Below, in pieces: positions 1-6,842 of a stretch of 17,767 bases of DNA. Below the pieces are notes generated by a model. The model was given only the letters and a program-made list of their open reading frames with translations, was not told the DNA's origin and searched no databases. Source of the stretch: Leadbetterella sp031420365 (lineage in GTDB: Bacteria; Bacteroidota; Bacteroidia; Cytophagales; Spirosomataceae); NCBI GenBank assembly GCA_031420365.1, contig JANOMP010000257.1, forward strand, positions 1 through 17,767. Direction: 5' to 3'. The number at the start of each line of letters is the position of its first letter. The first letter of the stretch is position 1. Position numbers and translations under genes: made by a program.

Positions 1-144
1 AACTCAGGATTCTGATCGGGCTAGCATTGCTGCACGCACCAATTGATAAAACGAGCTTTCATTCGATTAATATTTTAATGCCTCAGGTATTTCTACCGTT
101 AGCTTGTTTTCTTTTTTTATGGCACTAAAAATGGTGGATTGTGA

Positions 145-236
145 CTAACGTTTTGCGGTTTAAGAAGTTGGCGATTTCGGAGCACAAAGCTCCATTTAAC
201 CACTGAACCGCCAATTTTTTGTAGATGCTGTTATAG
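145..236 (-). repeat. attC-like palindromic site 1 (3' of exonuclease cassette)
   Basis: An imperfect palindrome lies directly 3' of the exonuclease gene, which is read on the minus strand. The ends carry CTAAC (145-149) and GTTATAG (230-236). The arm at 162-173 pairs with 209-220 around the core TTGGCG/CGCCAA, with two G-T wobbles. A smaller hairpin, GGAGC/GCTCC (179-193), sits in the unpaired middle. The layout of outer simple sites, a long imperfect stem and an asymmetric interior is that of integron attC sites. The outer boxes match RYYYAAC/GTTRRRY only partly. Assignment as attC is inference from architecture and from the two further sites in the same position relative to genes. Confidence 0.5.
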
Positions 237-305
237 GCTGGCGTTCTGTCCATCTTGTATAGACTGGTTTTGGTTTTGTCAATTATTAAAGTCATTAAAT
301 TGGGT

Positions 306-875
306 TTATATTTTACCAAGGCGTTTCAATTCCCAAAAACATTTTGCAGTTGCGTTAATGTCTACCGCTGCATTATGTGCTTCATCAAAACCTATTCTAA
401 AAAGTTTGTAATGCAGTTCGGAAAGTTTCGGCCTTTTATATCCATAAGATCCGTCAAGTGCACAAAAATTTGTGGTGCTTTGCATTGTGCATATTTTTCT
501 TTTAGTCGCAACGCTGTCTTGCATTTTGCTTCTTAGGAATTCAGCACCAATAATTTTTTCGTCAAAACTCATATTATGAGCGACTAGATATTCTGCTTGC
601 TTGATTAAATTTTGAAAATCTTGTAATACTGTCAAAATAGATTTTCCTTCTTGGTTTGCTTTCTCATTGGAAATACCGTGAATTCTTGATGCGTCAATTG
701 GAATTGTAAAACCGTCTGGCTTAATAATGTGGTCGCCACCTGCAATTTTATTTCCGTCTTTGTCGTAAAATAAATACGCTAACTGAACAAGTCTTGGCCA
801 ATTATTTAAATCTGTTACAGGTGCTTTCCAATTTTTTGGAAGTCCAGTTGTTTCGGTGTCAAAGAATAGATACAT
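306..875 (-). CDS. DnaQ-like 3'-5' exonuclease (DEDDh, RNase T/ExoIII epsilon fold)
   Basis: This is a single-domain exonuclease of 189 aa that should degrade DNA or RNA from the 3' end with two metal ions. The DEDDh motifs are visible: Exo I as FFDTETTG at residues 4-11 (Asp6, Glu8), Exo II within AHNMSFDEKI, and the Exo III histidine and aspartate in AHNAAVD near the C terminus. The frame stays open upstream to 1040, but the extra 55 residues would be encoded by the attC-like palindrome 918-999 and lack domain character, so the ATG at 875, directly before the first beta strand, is chosen. It lacks polymerase or helicase partners, so it is not obviously a replicative epsilon subunit. Stand-alone exonucleases of this kind are frequent cargo on mobile elements. 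Physiological role unknown. Family assignment is firm. Confidence 0.9.
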   Translation of the reverse strand: MYLFFDTETTGLPKNWKAPVTDLNNWPRLVQLAYLFYDKDGNKIAGGDHIIKPDGFTIPIDASRIHGISNEKANQEGKSILTVLQDFQNLIKQAEYLVAHNMSFDEKIIGAEFLRSKMQDSVATKRKICTMQSTTNFCALDGSYGYKRPKLSELHYKLFRIGFDEAHNAAVDINATAKCFWELKRLGKI

Positions 876-917
876 ATTAGTTGTTTTCAGTATGTGCCTC
901 GTTGTCTTTTTATTCTG

Positions 918-999
918 CCTATAACGGTCAAATATGCGATGCAGTGCCTTTGGCTTTTTGAGCATGTCGCCTAAGTTATGCATATTTTGTGTTATGTGT
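918..999 (-). repeat. attC-like palindromic site 2 (3' of ParD/ParE cassette)
   Basis: The arms AAATATGC (930-937) and GCATATTT (980-987) pair perfectly over 8 bp. The outer boxes are ATAAC (921-925) and GTTAT (991-995). A short inner pairing, ATGC (939-942) with GCAT (962-965), leaves an asymmetric interior. The site lies between the toxin stop (1074) and the exonuclease start (875), exactly where the boundary of a gene cassette is expected. Sequence identity to site 1 is low while architecture is shared, which is how attC sites behave. Function inferred, not proven. Confidence 0.5.
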
Positions 1000-1073
1000 G
1001 GTTTTTGCTTTTTTATCTTTGGTACTTTCGGTCGATGCACCCAGCGGTCGAAACACGTAGCCGTTTGGTGGAG

Positions 1074-1372
1074 TTATAGCTTCTGCTTATCAGGGTCTTG
1101 TTGGGAATCAAAAATATCTGTAATGTATATAACATTCTTGTCAATTCTGTACACTATTTTATAATTCTCTTCGGTAAGTTTTCTGTGATCTAAATTTAAA
1201 GATTTCAGGTGTTCATCAATTGGTCCAAGTTCTTTATAATCTTTCAGTATTTTGATTCTTTCCAAAATGCTATCCTTGATTCTTCTTGCAATCGTAATAG
1301 AAGCTTCTCGTTTGTAATATTGGTATATTTCTTTAGCCGCTCCTCAGCTTTTTGTGTTATCCTTATTTTCAT
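1074..1372 (-). pseudogene. ParE/RelE-family toxin, frameshifted
   Basis: The gene starts at ATG 1372, one base after the antitoxin stop codon (1374-1376), so the two were translationally coupled. The first 15 codons give MKIRITQKAEERLKK. Continuing in that frame gives unrelated sequence, whereas the neighbouring frame continues as IYQYYKREASITIARR and then a typical ParE/RelE C-terminal half with LTEENYKIVYRID and VIYITDIFDSQQDP, ending at 1074. The switch falls in an A-run near 1327-1333; one additional A there would restore a single open frame of about 99 residues. ParE toxins of this superfamily act on gyrase and RelE toxins on ribosome-bound mRNA; which applies here cannot be read from the sequence. 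The lesion may be a real inactivation, a programmed slip, or a sequencing error in a homopolymer. Confidence 0.8.
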
Positions 1373-1373
1373 C

Positions 1374-1613
1374 CTACCAGTTATCGGATTCTTTTTCTAT
1401 GGTTTCTATGTCTTTAACACGACCAGCTTTTATATCTTTTTCCGAAGCAACAGCACTTGCTCTGTATTCTTTTGTGGTCATTGGTTTTAACCTCGATTCA
1501 TAATTTTTTTTACGTGCAAATTTTAATATGCTTTTTATAGTTTGAATCAAACTTTCGTCTTGTATTTCTTCCAACTCCTTTTTGATGGTGTTAATTTCTA
1601 TTTGAATGTTCAT
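1374..1613 (-). CDS. Antitoxin of ParD/ParE-like module (small addiction-module component)
   Basis: This is a 79-residue, highly charged, mostly helical protein beginning MNIQIEINTIKKELEE. Its position directly 5' of a ParE/RelE-type toxin, separated by one base, defines it as the cognate antitoxin. It resembles the small Bacteroidota addiction-module components that carry an N-terminal helical region and a flexible C-terminal toxin-binding tail; no ribbon-helix-helix signature is obvious. An in-frame ATG 24 bases further upstream (1637) would add eight residues that fall on the -7 promoter element, so 1613 is preferred. The gene is fully open, unlike its partner. A TA-type palindrome at 1671-1690 suggests autoregulation. 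Confidence 0.7.
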   Translation of the reverse strand: MNIQIEINTIKKELEEIQDESLIQTIKSILKFARKKNYESRLKPMTTKEYRASAVASEKDIKAGRVKDIETIEKESDNW

Positions 1614-1634
1614 ATTTTTTTGTATTGGATAATA

Positions 1635-1665
1635 CAAATTTAAGGATTTTATATGGCTTTACAAA
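1635..1665 (-). promoter_or_regulatory. Bacteroidota-type promoter of the ParD/ParE-like operon
   Basis: On the minus strand a -33 element TTTG (plus positions 1662-1665) is followed after 19 bp by TAAATTTG (1635-1642), an exact match to the Bacteroidota -7 consensus TAnnTTTG. The antitoxin ATG (1613) begins 22 bp beyond the -7 box. Spacing and both boxes agree with the known consensus for the phylum's primary sigma factor. Confidence 0.7.
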
Positions 1666-1670
1666 TACAA

Positions 1671-1690
1671 AAAATATTTACAAATATTTT
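1671..1690. promoter_or_regulatory. Palindrome upstream of the -33 box, candidate antitoxin operator
   Basis: A perfect inverted repeat with 9-bp arms (AAAATATTT/AAATATTTT) and a 2-bp spacer sits five bases upstream of the -33 element of the ParD/ParE-like operon. Antitoxins of these families commonly bind palindromes overlapping or flanking their own promoter. Its low complexity (A and T only) means a chance palindrome cannot be excluded. Confidence 0.4.
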
Positions 1691-1844
1691 TATTGAAGAG
1701 TCGAAATTCGCCCAAAACGTAAGGAGCAACATCTCGAATTAATAGCCACGCATTATAGAAGTGGTATATATCCCTTAGGAAGGCCATAAATTATTAATCC
1801 CCATAAGCCCACATAATTTACTTCCGCCAGCTACCTTCTGCATC

Positions 1845-1920
1845 TTTCAACACAGGATTAAATCGAACCCCCGCCTTTTGAAGTGGCGGAGCTGCGCTTA
1901 ATCCTTCATATGTTATTGCG
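1845..1920 (-). repeat. attC-like palindromic site 3 (3' of HigB/HigA cassette)
   Basis: The arms AGGATTAA (1854-1861) and TTAATCCT (1898-1905) pair perfectly, and an inner stem CCGCC (1871-1875)/GGCGG (1885-1889) lies off-centre between them. Flanking boxes CAAC (1848-1851) and GTTATTG (1912-1918) resemble simple sites. The element starts 29 bp beyond the antitoxin stop (1949), the same placement as sites 1 and 2. The stretch 1691-1844 between this site and the next promoter shows no gene; I see nothing recognisable in it. Confidence 0.45.
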
Positions 1921-1948
1921 GTTTTTATTCCTGCGACCAAGTCGTCTG

Positions 1949-2254
1949 TTAGATTTTAATTGATAATTCTAAGTGTCCGCCAAAACCAAGTTCAACAATT
2001 TTTTGAAGTGTCGAAATACGAGCTTCTTTGATGTTGTTTTCAATTTTAGAAATGTAAGATTTAGTCGTCCCAACTTTTTCAGCAAGTTGTTTTTGTGTCA
2101 TTCCCATTTCTAAACGTGTGCCATGAATTAACGCACCCATTTTGAAATTTTCATACCCTACTTCAAGTTCGTCACGCTTACTTGTCCCACGTTTACCGTA
2201 ATTTTTTTCTTTAAACTCTTCAAGAGTTGTCAAGTTGTTATTTTTCGCTTTCAT
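1949..2254 (-). CDS. HigA-like antitoxin, Xre-family HTH
   Basis: This 101-residue protein has a classic Xre/Cro helix-turn-helix in its C-terminal two thirds: the recognition segment runs through MGMTQKQLAEKVGTTKSYIS and then KIENN, around residues 50-75. The N-terminal 45 residues are charged and typical of antitoxins paired with Gp49-like (HigB, DUF891) toxins, where the toxin gene comes first and overlaps the antitoxin start. Here the toxin remnant overlaps this gene by 17 bp. It would bind the promoter of the pair and neutralise HigB. The reading frame is complete, with no lesion. Confidence 0.85.
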   Translation of the reverse strand: MKAKNNNLTTLEEFKEKNYGKRGTSKRDELEVGYENFKMGALIHGTRLEMGMTQKQLAEKVGTTKSYISKIENNIKEARISTLQKIVELGFGGHLELSIKI

Positions 2255-2587
2255 ATTCTGATTTTATTTTAAGTGCAAATTCAATTTCTTTTTTCGGTGT
2301 CTTTTAAGTTTTCTTTTGGAAGCCCCCTTGGCTAACACAACTAATTGTCCTTGGTCAAAAAAACAAAAAATACGAAAAATATCGCTGCCTTGTTGAACTC
2401 TAATTTCATAAAGTTCGTCTGTGTTTTAGATGTGTTTCAGGTAAATTTCAGGAACTCTTTGCAAGTCTTCAAGCAAGTCAAAAGTCCAAACAATTTTGGC
2501 TTTTACCTTTTTTGATTGTTTGTCAAAAAAGTCTTGGAAATAACCTTTGAAAAATATAATTTTTCTATGTTTCTGATTTTTGTCCAC
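2238..2587 (-). pseudogene. HigB-like toxin (Gp49/RelE superfamily), multiply disrupted
   Basis: Conceptual translation begins near a GTG at 2587 with KHRKIIFFKGYFQDFFDKQ and runs through LLEDLQRVPEIYLKHI, a good match to phage Gp49-like/HigB toxins. It then meets TAA at 2426-2428, where most relatives would have a Glu codon. The same frame resumes with ELYEIRVQQGSDIFRIFCFF, a conserved block of the family. A frameshift occurs in a G-run at about 2321-2333, and in the new frame there is another TAA at 2304-2306 before KTPKKEIEFALKIKSEYE and a stop at 2238-2240. Two nonsense codons plus a frameshift argue for real decay rather than one sequencing error. The intended product, about 116 aa, would be a ribosome-dependent mRNA endonuclease. 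The original ATG may also be lost, since only GTG is found. Confidence 0.8.
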
Positions 2588-2726
2588 GATGCAAATATGA
2601 CAAAGTTTCCCTAAAGTGAAACATAAATGTTCAAAATTTTGTGTATCTGTCGTTAGGTTGTCTGTCCTTATAAACACACCTTGCATCTTAGGAATTGTTA
2701 TGAACACAAATTCAAAATAGACGCCA

Positions 2727-2961
2727 TGATAGATTTTAAACGGTGGATAGATCATACAAGAAAAGACAAATATGAGGACTTATACACGGTCCCAAATAGC
2801 ATAGAAAATAATTTTAATACTATCATGAACTACTTCAACAACAGGAGCACAAATGCATCAGCAGAATCTTTCAATTCTAAAATAAAACTCTTTAGAGCTA
2901 ATCGAAAGAGGAGTGGTGGATACAAAATTTTTCCTCTTTAGATTAATGAAATTATTCGCTT
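2727..2961 (+). mobile_element. C-terminal remnant of an ISL3-type (ISAon1-like) transposase
   Basis: The frame from about 2727 reads as the last part of a DDE transposase of the ISL3/ISAon1 kind common in Bacteroidota: WIDHTRKDKYEDLYTVPNSI, then NYFNNRSTNASAESFNSKIK, which holds the highly conserved NRSTNASAESFN block with the terminal catalytic Glu. A one-base insertion near 2910-2916 shifts the frame, after which VDTKFFLFRLMKLFA completes the usual C terminus at a stop at 2959-2961. The N-terminal about 300 residues and the left end are absent. The DNA just beyond (2962-2997) may hold the right inverted repeat, but no partner is present to confirm it. Confidence 0.85.
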
Positions 2962-2997
2962 AATATCCTGTGATCCGAAACTTTTACAAATTGCACA

Positions 2998-3309
2998 ATG
3001 ATTGAAACTACCAAACAAGTAAAACAATTTGCAGAGGTAGTGAAAAAAGAATTTAAAATTTCGAAATTACCACCTATAGCAATTTCTGCTTTACATTCTT
3101 TTACCGAAACTACAGCTAACTATACCAATTGGAAAGCAGACCAAACCTATTAAGTCTCAATTTCAGAAAATTCGAAACAGATAATATTTGCAGAGGAAAG
3201 TCATTCTATCCTCCATTTTACCCATCGAAAAGAAATTGTATCTCAAATCAATGATTTTATGGATGGAATCTTGCCAAAAAATAATGAAACAATAGAAAAA
3301 CATGATTGA
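2998..3309 (+). pseudogene. Alpha/beta hydrolase, C-terminal remnant with internal stop
   Basis: One frame from ATG 2998 to TGA 3307-3309 is open except for a TAA at 3151-3153, where relatives tend to have an aromatic codon. After the stop it reads EESHSILHFTHRKEIVSQIN, which fits the last beta strand, the catalytic histidine region (ESHS) and the C-terminal helix of alpha/beta hydrolases. Upstream KLPPIAISALHS fits the strand carrying the acid-loop region. The nucleophile elbow (GxSxG) is missing, so about two thirds of the gene is gone. It abuts the transposase remnant, so an insertion/deletion event probably removed the 5' part. The family call is moderately secure. Confidence 0.6.
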
Positions 3310-3316
3310 ACAAGTG

Positions 3317-3340
3317 AATTAATGAAATTTTTCATTAATT
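3317..3340. repeat. Perfect 24-bp palindrome
   Basis: Arms of 11 bp (AATTAATGAAA/TTTCATTAATT) surround a 2-bp centre. The element lies 8 bp after the stop of the hydrolase remnant and 27 bp before the likely start of the next gene. It contains the first in-frame ATG (3322) of the downstream reading frame, which argues that this ATG is not the true start. It may be an operator or part of a terminator; no T-run follows that would favour a terminator. Confidence 0.6.
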
Positions 3341-3366
3341 TGACATTCAAAATAATAAAAAAACTT

Positions 3367-5214
3367 ATGTTCAAAAGTTTACTCATTTCTTGGCTTACAT
3401 TATTTATATGTAGTGCTTTTGCCCAAAAAATAACAGGTGAACAAAAAAAGTGGCACAAAATCACTATTGATTTCGAGGGACCTCAATCCTCCGAAAACGC
3501 TCAGCCTAACCCTTTCACCTTTTATCGATTAGATGTAACATTCACACATGAAAGTGGCTCACCCATCTTAACAATCCCTGGATTTTATGCAGCAGACGGA
3601 AATGCACAAAATACTTCTTTAAATAGCGGAAATATCTGGAGCGTTCATTTTTCTCCTGAAAAAATAGGCAAATGGAATTTCTCCGTTTCATTTAAGGCAG
3701 GAGAAAATATTGTGTTAAAAGAAGGCGGTGTTTCGGCTGGATTTATGGATGGCAAGCAAGGCAGTCTTGAAATCTCGAATACCGATAAACCTATAACTGA
3801 TAATCGTGGCAAAGGTCGATTGGATTATGTAGGTACACGCTATCTTCAATACCAAGAAACCAAAGAATTTATGCTAAAAGCAGGAGCTGATTCCCCAGAG
3901 AATATGTTGCATTATTCAGAATTTGACGGCACTTTAAACGGGTATGGAAAGTTAGGAAAAGAGTATCTGCAACTTATGAAAGATTGGCAACCACACGCCC
4001 AGGATATAGAACTTAGTATGGAAAAATACACTTGGAAAAACGGAAAAGGCAAAAATATCATGGGTGCAATAAATTATTTGGCATTAAAGGGCATGAATGC
4101 TTTTTCATTTCTAACATTTTCGGTGGATGGTGATGATGGCTGTGTGTATCCTCATCTTGTAAAAAGTGATTCATCATTTATAAAGGCCTCAAATGAATCA
4201 AAAGCATGGGGAAAAGCTTTGATTCACGACCGTTTTGATGTGTCTAAATTGGCCCAATGGGAGCAAGTTTTTGAATATGCCGAAACCAAAGGCATGTTTT
4301 TACACTTCAAAACTTTTGAGAACGAAAACGCTTCAACTATGGGTGACAGGGACTTGACTGACGATAGAAAATTGTATTATCGAGAGTTAATCGCTCGTTT
4401 TGGTCACCATCTGGCATTGAATTGGAATCTTAGCGAAGAAACAAATGTAGACGTTTCAGTTGTCAAAAAAACAGCAACGTACATTCGTAACCTTGACCCT
4501 TACAAACATCACTTGGTACAGCATACTTTTCCGCCAAGTCATGGAAATAACAAAACTGAAAGACCAAACTTTTATTATTATTATTTCAATTTAGTGGGTT
4601 TTCAATCAGATTTGACGGGTGCGTCATTACAGCTTCACAAACACGAAATTCACGAAGAAGTCAAAAAATGGGTGGAGATATCCGCACAAACAGGCAAGCC
4701 TTGGGTGATTTGCAATGACGAACAAGGCTATGCTACAGATGGCGTAACAGTTGATGCCGATCACCCTAGTTATGTTGGAAAAATCAAAGATAATATTGAT
4801 GAAATCAGAGAAAAAGCACTTTGGGCCACACTGATGGCAGGTGGAATGGGTGTTGAGTACTATTATGGTTATCAATGCGAAACCAATGACTTAAATAATC
4901 AAGACCATAGAAGTAGAGCAAATAAGTATGAACAGGCTAAAATTGCTCTAGATTTTTTCAAGAAACTTCCTTTTACTGATATGAAATCATTGGATGATCT
5001 GACAGAAAATAAAAAAGATTATGTATTTGGAACACAGAATGAAATTTATGTGATTTATATTCCAATAAATGAAAAAGTCTCATTAAATCTATCAGGAAAA
5101 TGGAATCTGCAATGGTTCAACCCAAGAAATGGTGAGATGAATTCAAAACAAAAATTCAATAATCAAATTAATAAGCCAGATAGGAACGATTGGGTGGTTT
5201 TATTGACAAAATAA
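3367..5214 (+). CDS. Secreted DUF5060 / apiosidase-like glycoside hydrolase
   Basis: This is a predicted exported glycan-degrading enzyme of 615 aa. The start at 3367 gives a clean signal peptide (MFKSLLISWLTLF, cleavage near CSAFA/Q). Residues about 25-135 form a beta-sandwich of DUF5060 type (KWHKITIDFEGP, then FSPEKIGKWNFSVSF). The following about 370 residues match the TIM-barrel domain that accompanies it (DUF4038/apiosidase-like clan): LDYVGTRYLQYQ, LSMEKYTWKNGKGKNIMGAI, LALNWNLSEETN. Glu357/Glu358 in NLSEE and Glu452 in CNDEQG are at places expected for the acid/base and nucleophile of a retaining barrel enzyme; this is inferred from motif context. The last about 90 residues fit the C-terminal beta domain called a putative collagen-binding domain, ending NPRNGE and then NDWVVLLTK. 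Substrate unknown. The next gene (decayed sulfatase) starts 8 bp downstream, so they formed one unit. Confidence 0.8.
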   Translation: MFKSLLISWLTLFICSAFAQKITGEQKKWHKITIDFEGPQSSENAQPNPFTFYRLDVTFTHESGSPILTIPGFYAADGNAQNTSLNSGNIWSVHFSPEKIGKWNFSVSFKAGENIVLKEGGVSAGFMDGKQGSLEISNTDKPITDNRGKGRLDYVGTRYLQYQETKEFMLKAGADSPENMLHYSEFDGTLNGYGKLGKEYLQLMKDWQPHAQDIELSMEKYTWKNGKGKNIMGAINYLALKGMNAFSFLTFSVDGDDGCVYPHLVKSDSSFIKASNESKAWGKALIHDRFDVSKLAQWEQVFEYAETKGMFLHFKTFENENASTMGDRDLTDDRKLYYRELIARFGHHLALNWNLSEETNVDVSVVKKTATYIRNLDPYKHHLVQHTFPPSHGNNKTERPNFYYYYFNLVGFQSDLTGASLQLHKHEIHEEVKKWVEISAQTGKPWVICNDEQGYATDGVTVDADHPSYVGKIKDNIDEIREKALWATLMAGGMGVEYYYGYQCETNDLNNQDHRSRANKYEQAKIALDFFKKLPFTDMKSLDDLTENKKDYVFGTQNEIYVIYIPINEKVSLNLSGKWNLQWFNPRNGEMNSKQKFNNQINKPDRNDWVVLLTK

Positions 5215-5221
5215 AGCTAAA

Positions 5222-5857
5222 ATGAAGATATTTAGCTCCTTATTACTAGTAATAATTTTACTTGCCTTTACAAAAATTTTAAATTAGTTTCATCATTTTT
5301 AAAACCTTTTAGACCAGGTTCTTCATATTTTTAATGGAATAAATCAAGTTTCAAGAAATCGCTTTACCAACAAAAAATATCCTTTCTCGAATTAATTTTA
5401 TCAAAAAACTGCAATATTTTAGCCATTGGGAACAAGCAACTCCCTCTCCAATGATTTGGGTGGTGCCTAATATGACGAAAAGTGACTCAAAATACAACAA
5501 GACCGTTGATTTTATGAGTATTTACCCAACTTTGGCAGAAGTAAATGGGCTACAAATTCAGAAGCATATGGAAGGGAAAAGCATTTTAAAACTAATAAAA
5601 ACCCTAACGCAGAATGGAAAACACCTGCTCTTACAACATTTAAAAAAGGGAATCATGCGATTCGTACAGAAAAATATAGGTACATTCGTTATAAAAAAGG
5701 AGGCGAAGAATTGTATGACGAAGTCAATGACCCCTATGAATGGAAAAACTTGATTTCTGCCAACAAATTCAGCAATGAAAAAGCTGAACTTTCGAAATAT
5801 TTTTCTAAAAAAAATAAAAAACCAATTGAAAACAATGGACAAAAGGCAAGTGAATAA
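5222..5857 (+). pseudogene. Sulfatase with internal deletion and frameshift
   Basis: Two ends of one secreted sulfatase remain. The 5' end is ATG 5222 with MKIFSSLLLVIILLAF, a signal peptide that runs into TAG at 5285-5287. The 3' end, from about 5340, reads FSHWEQATPSPMIWVVPNMT, VDFMSIYPTLAEVNGL and HMEGKSILKL, the conserved C-terminal part of type I sulfatases of the iduronate-2-sulfatase/choline-sulfatase-like group. A frameshift near 5587-5601 then leads into EWKTPALTTFKKGNHAIRTE, RYIRYKKGGEELYDEVNDP and a TAA at 5855-5857. The CxPxR signature for formylglycine formation and the metal-binding residues are missing, so the product is not catalytic. Intact relatives are about 450-500 aa; roughly 280 codons are lost. 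An exported glycan sulfatase beside a glycosidase fits a sulfated-polysaccharide locus. Confidence 0.85.
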
Positions 5858-6836
5858 ACAAAATGCACTATTCAAAAGACTAATTATTTTTAAAATACTA
5901 TTTATTCCTACTGTACTATTTGCACAAAAATGGGAAGAATTTAAAACCGAAAATACTTGTATAAACCGTCATGAAAATTCAATGACGAATATTGGCAACA
6001 GTTTAATTTTAGTAGGTGGTCGCAAAATAAAGCCTGTAGAAAGTTTAGATTTAAAAACAAAAAAATGGACAAAATTGACTGAAACTCCGATAGAAATGCA
6101 CCATTTTCAAGCCATAACCTACGAAAAAGAACTTTGGGTTTTAGGTGCTTTTACTGGTAGCTATCCGCATGAAAAACCAATTGAAAACATATATATTTTT
6201 AACCCAATTAAAAATGAATGGCGGAAAGGTCCATTGATACCAAAAGAAAGAAATAGAGGTTCTGCAGGTGTTTTTGTTTTCAAAAAAAAGATTTATTTAG
6301 TATGTGGAATTCAAGACGGACATTGGGATGGACATGTGGCTTGGCTTGATGAATTCGACCCCAAAACAAATACTTGGAAAATCCTTCCTGATGCTCCCCA
6401 TGCCCGAGACCATTCACAGGCTGTTGTAATAAATAATAAAATTTATGTTGCAGGTGGAAGGCGTTCAAGTGGTGTAACCAAACAAGTTTTTCAATTAACT
6501 GAGCCAAGCGTTGATGTTTTTGATTTTAAAACTAAAACTTGGCAAACCCTGCCAGAAACAGTGAATATTCCAACTCAAAGAGCTGGCACTTCTTCTGTAG
6601 CATTTAAAGGAAAACTATTGGTTATCGGCGGAGAAAGTAGTGCACATAAAACTTCACATAATGAGGTAGAAGCATTCAATACAAAGACTACTACATGGGA
6701 AAAGTTAAATCCTTTGATTCAAGGAAGACATGGAACTTCTGTGGCTAAATATAAAAATAAAATCTATATTGTGGCAGGTTCTGCCAACATGGGCGGCGGA
6801 CCTGAATTAAATTCTGTGGAAGTTTTTAAGAAGTAA
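5835..6836 (+). CDS. Exported six-bladed Kelch-repeat protein
   Basis: This 333-residue protein has a signal peptide (RLIIFKILFIPTVLFAQ) and six Kelch units, each with a hydrophobic strand plus GG or variant and a conserved W about 20-25 residues later: LILVGGRK..KKWTKL, LWVLGAFTG..NEWRKG, IYLVCGIQDG..NTWKIL, IYVAGGRR..KTWQTL, LLVIGGES..TTWEKL, IYIVAGSAN..NSVEVF. That makes a complete six-bladed beta-propeller. Such propellers in Bacteroidota glycan loci include N-acetylneuraminate epimerase-like proteins and binding modules; no catalytic residues can be assigned here. The frame is open from 5775, but the ATG at 5835 directly precedes the basic n-region. The start lies inside the decayed sulfatase tail (23-bp overlap), so translation was coupled to it. 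Confidence 0.85.
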   Translation: MDKRQVNKQNALFKRLIIFKILFIPTVLFAQKWEEFKTENTCINRHENSMTNIGNSLILVGGRKIKPVESLDLKTKKWTKLTETPIEMHHFQAITYEKELWVLGAFTGSYPHEKPIENIYIFNPIKNEWRKGPLIPKERNRGSAGVFVFKKKIYLVCGIQDGHWDGHVAWLDEFDPKTNTWKILPDAPHARDHSQAVVINNKIYVAGGRRSSGVTKQVFQLTEPSVDVFDFKTKTWQTLPETVNIPTQRAGTSSVAFKGKLLVIGGESSAHKTSHNEVEAFNTKTTTWEKLNPLIQGRHGTSVAKYKNKIYIVAGSANMGGGPELNSVEVFKK

Positions 6837-6842
6837 AACGCT

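Noticed and set aside
1..144. Possible gene ends at the left edge on either strand
   Set aside because: Short open stretches exist but none has recognisable motifs; I see nothing that can be supported.
876..1040. Upstream extension of the exonuclease frame (55 additional residues)
   Set aside because: It would be encoded by the attC-like palindrome 918-999, and the fold starts exactly at the ATG at 875.
2591..2658. Fourth attC-like site starting with the exact ACCTAAC box on the minus strand
   Set aside because: Only one end box is convincing; I find no complementary long arms or matching second box before the toxin start, so it is mentioned only as a possible boundary.
2588..2755. Open minus-strand frame running from the toxin remnant into the transposase remnant
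   Set aside because: The similarity to HigB ends near 2587; beyond that the frame is antisense to the transposase fragment and has no family character.
5451..5753. Independent 100-aa protein on the plus strand
   Set aside because: Its first half is sulfatase sequence and its second half is the out-of-frame product after the frameshift.
5558..5875. Cysteine- and phenylalanine-rich minus-strand open frame across the sulfatase tail
   Set aside because: It is a shadow of an AT-rich plus-strand coding region; the plus strand gives clear sulfatase motifs.
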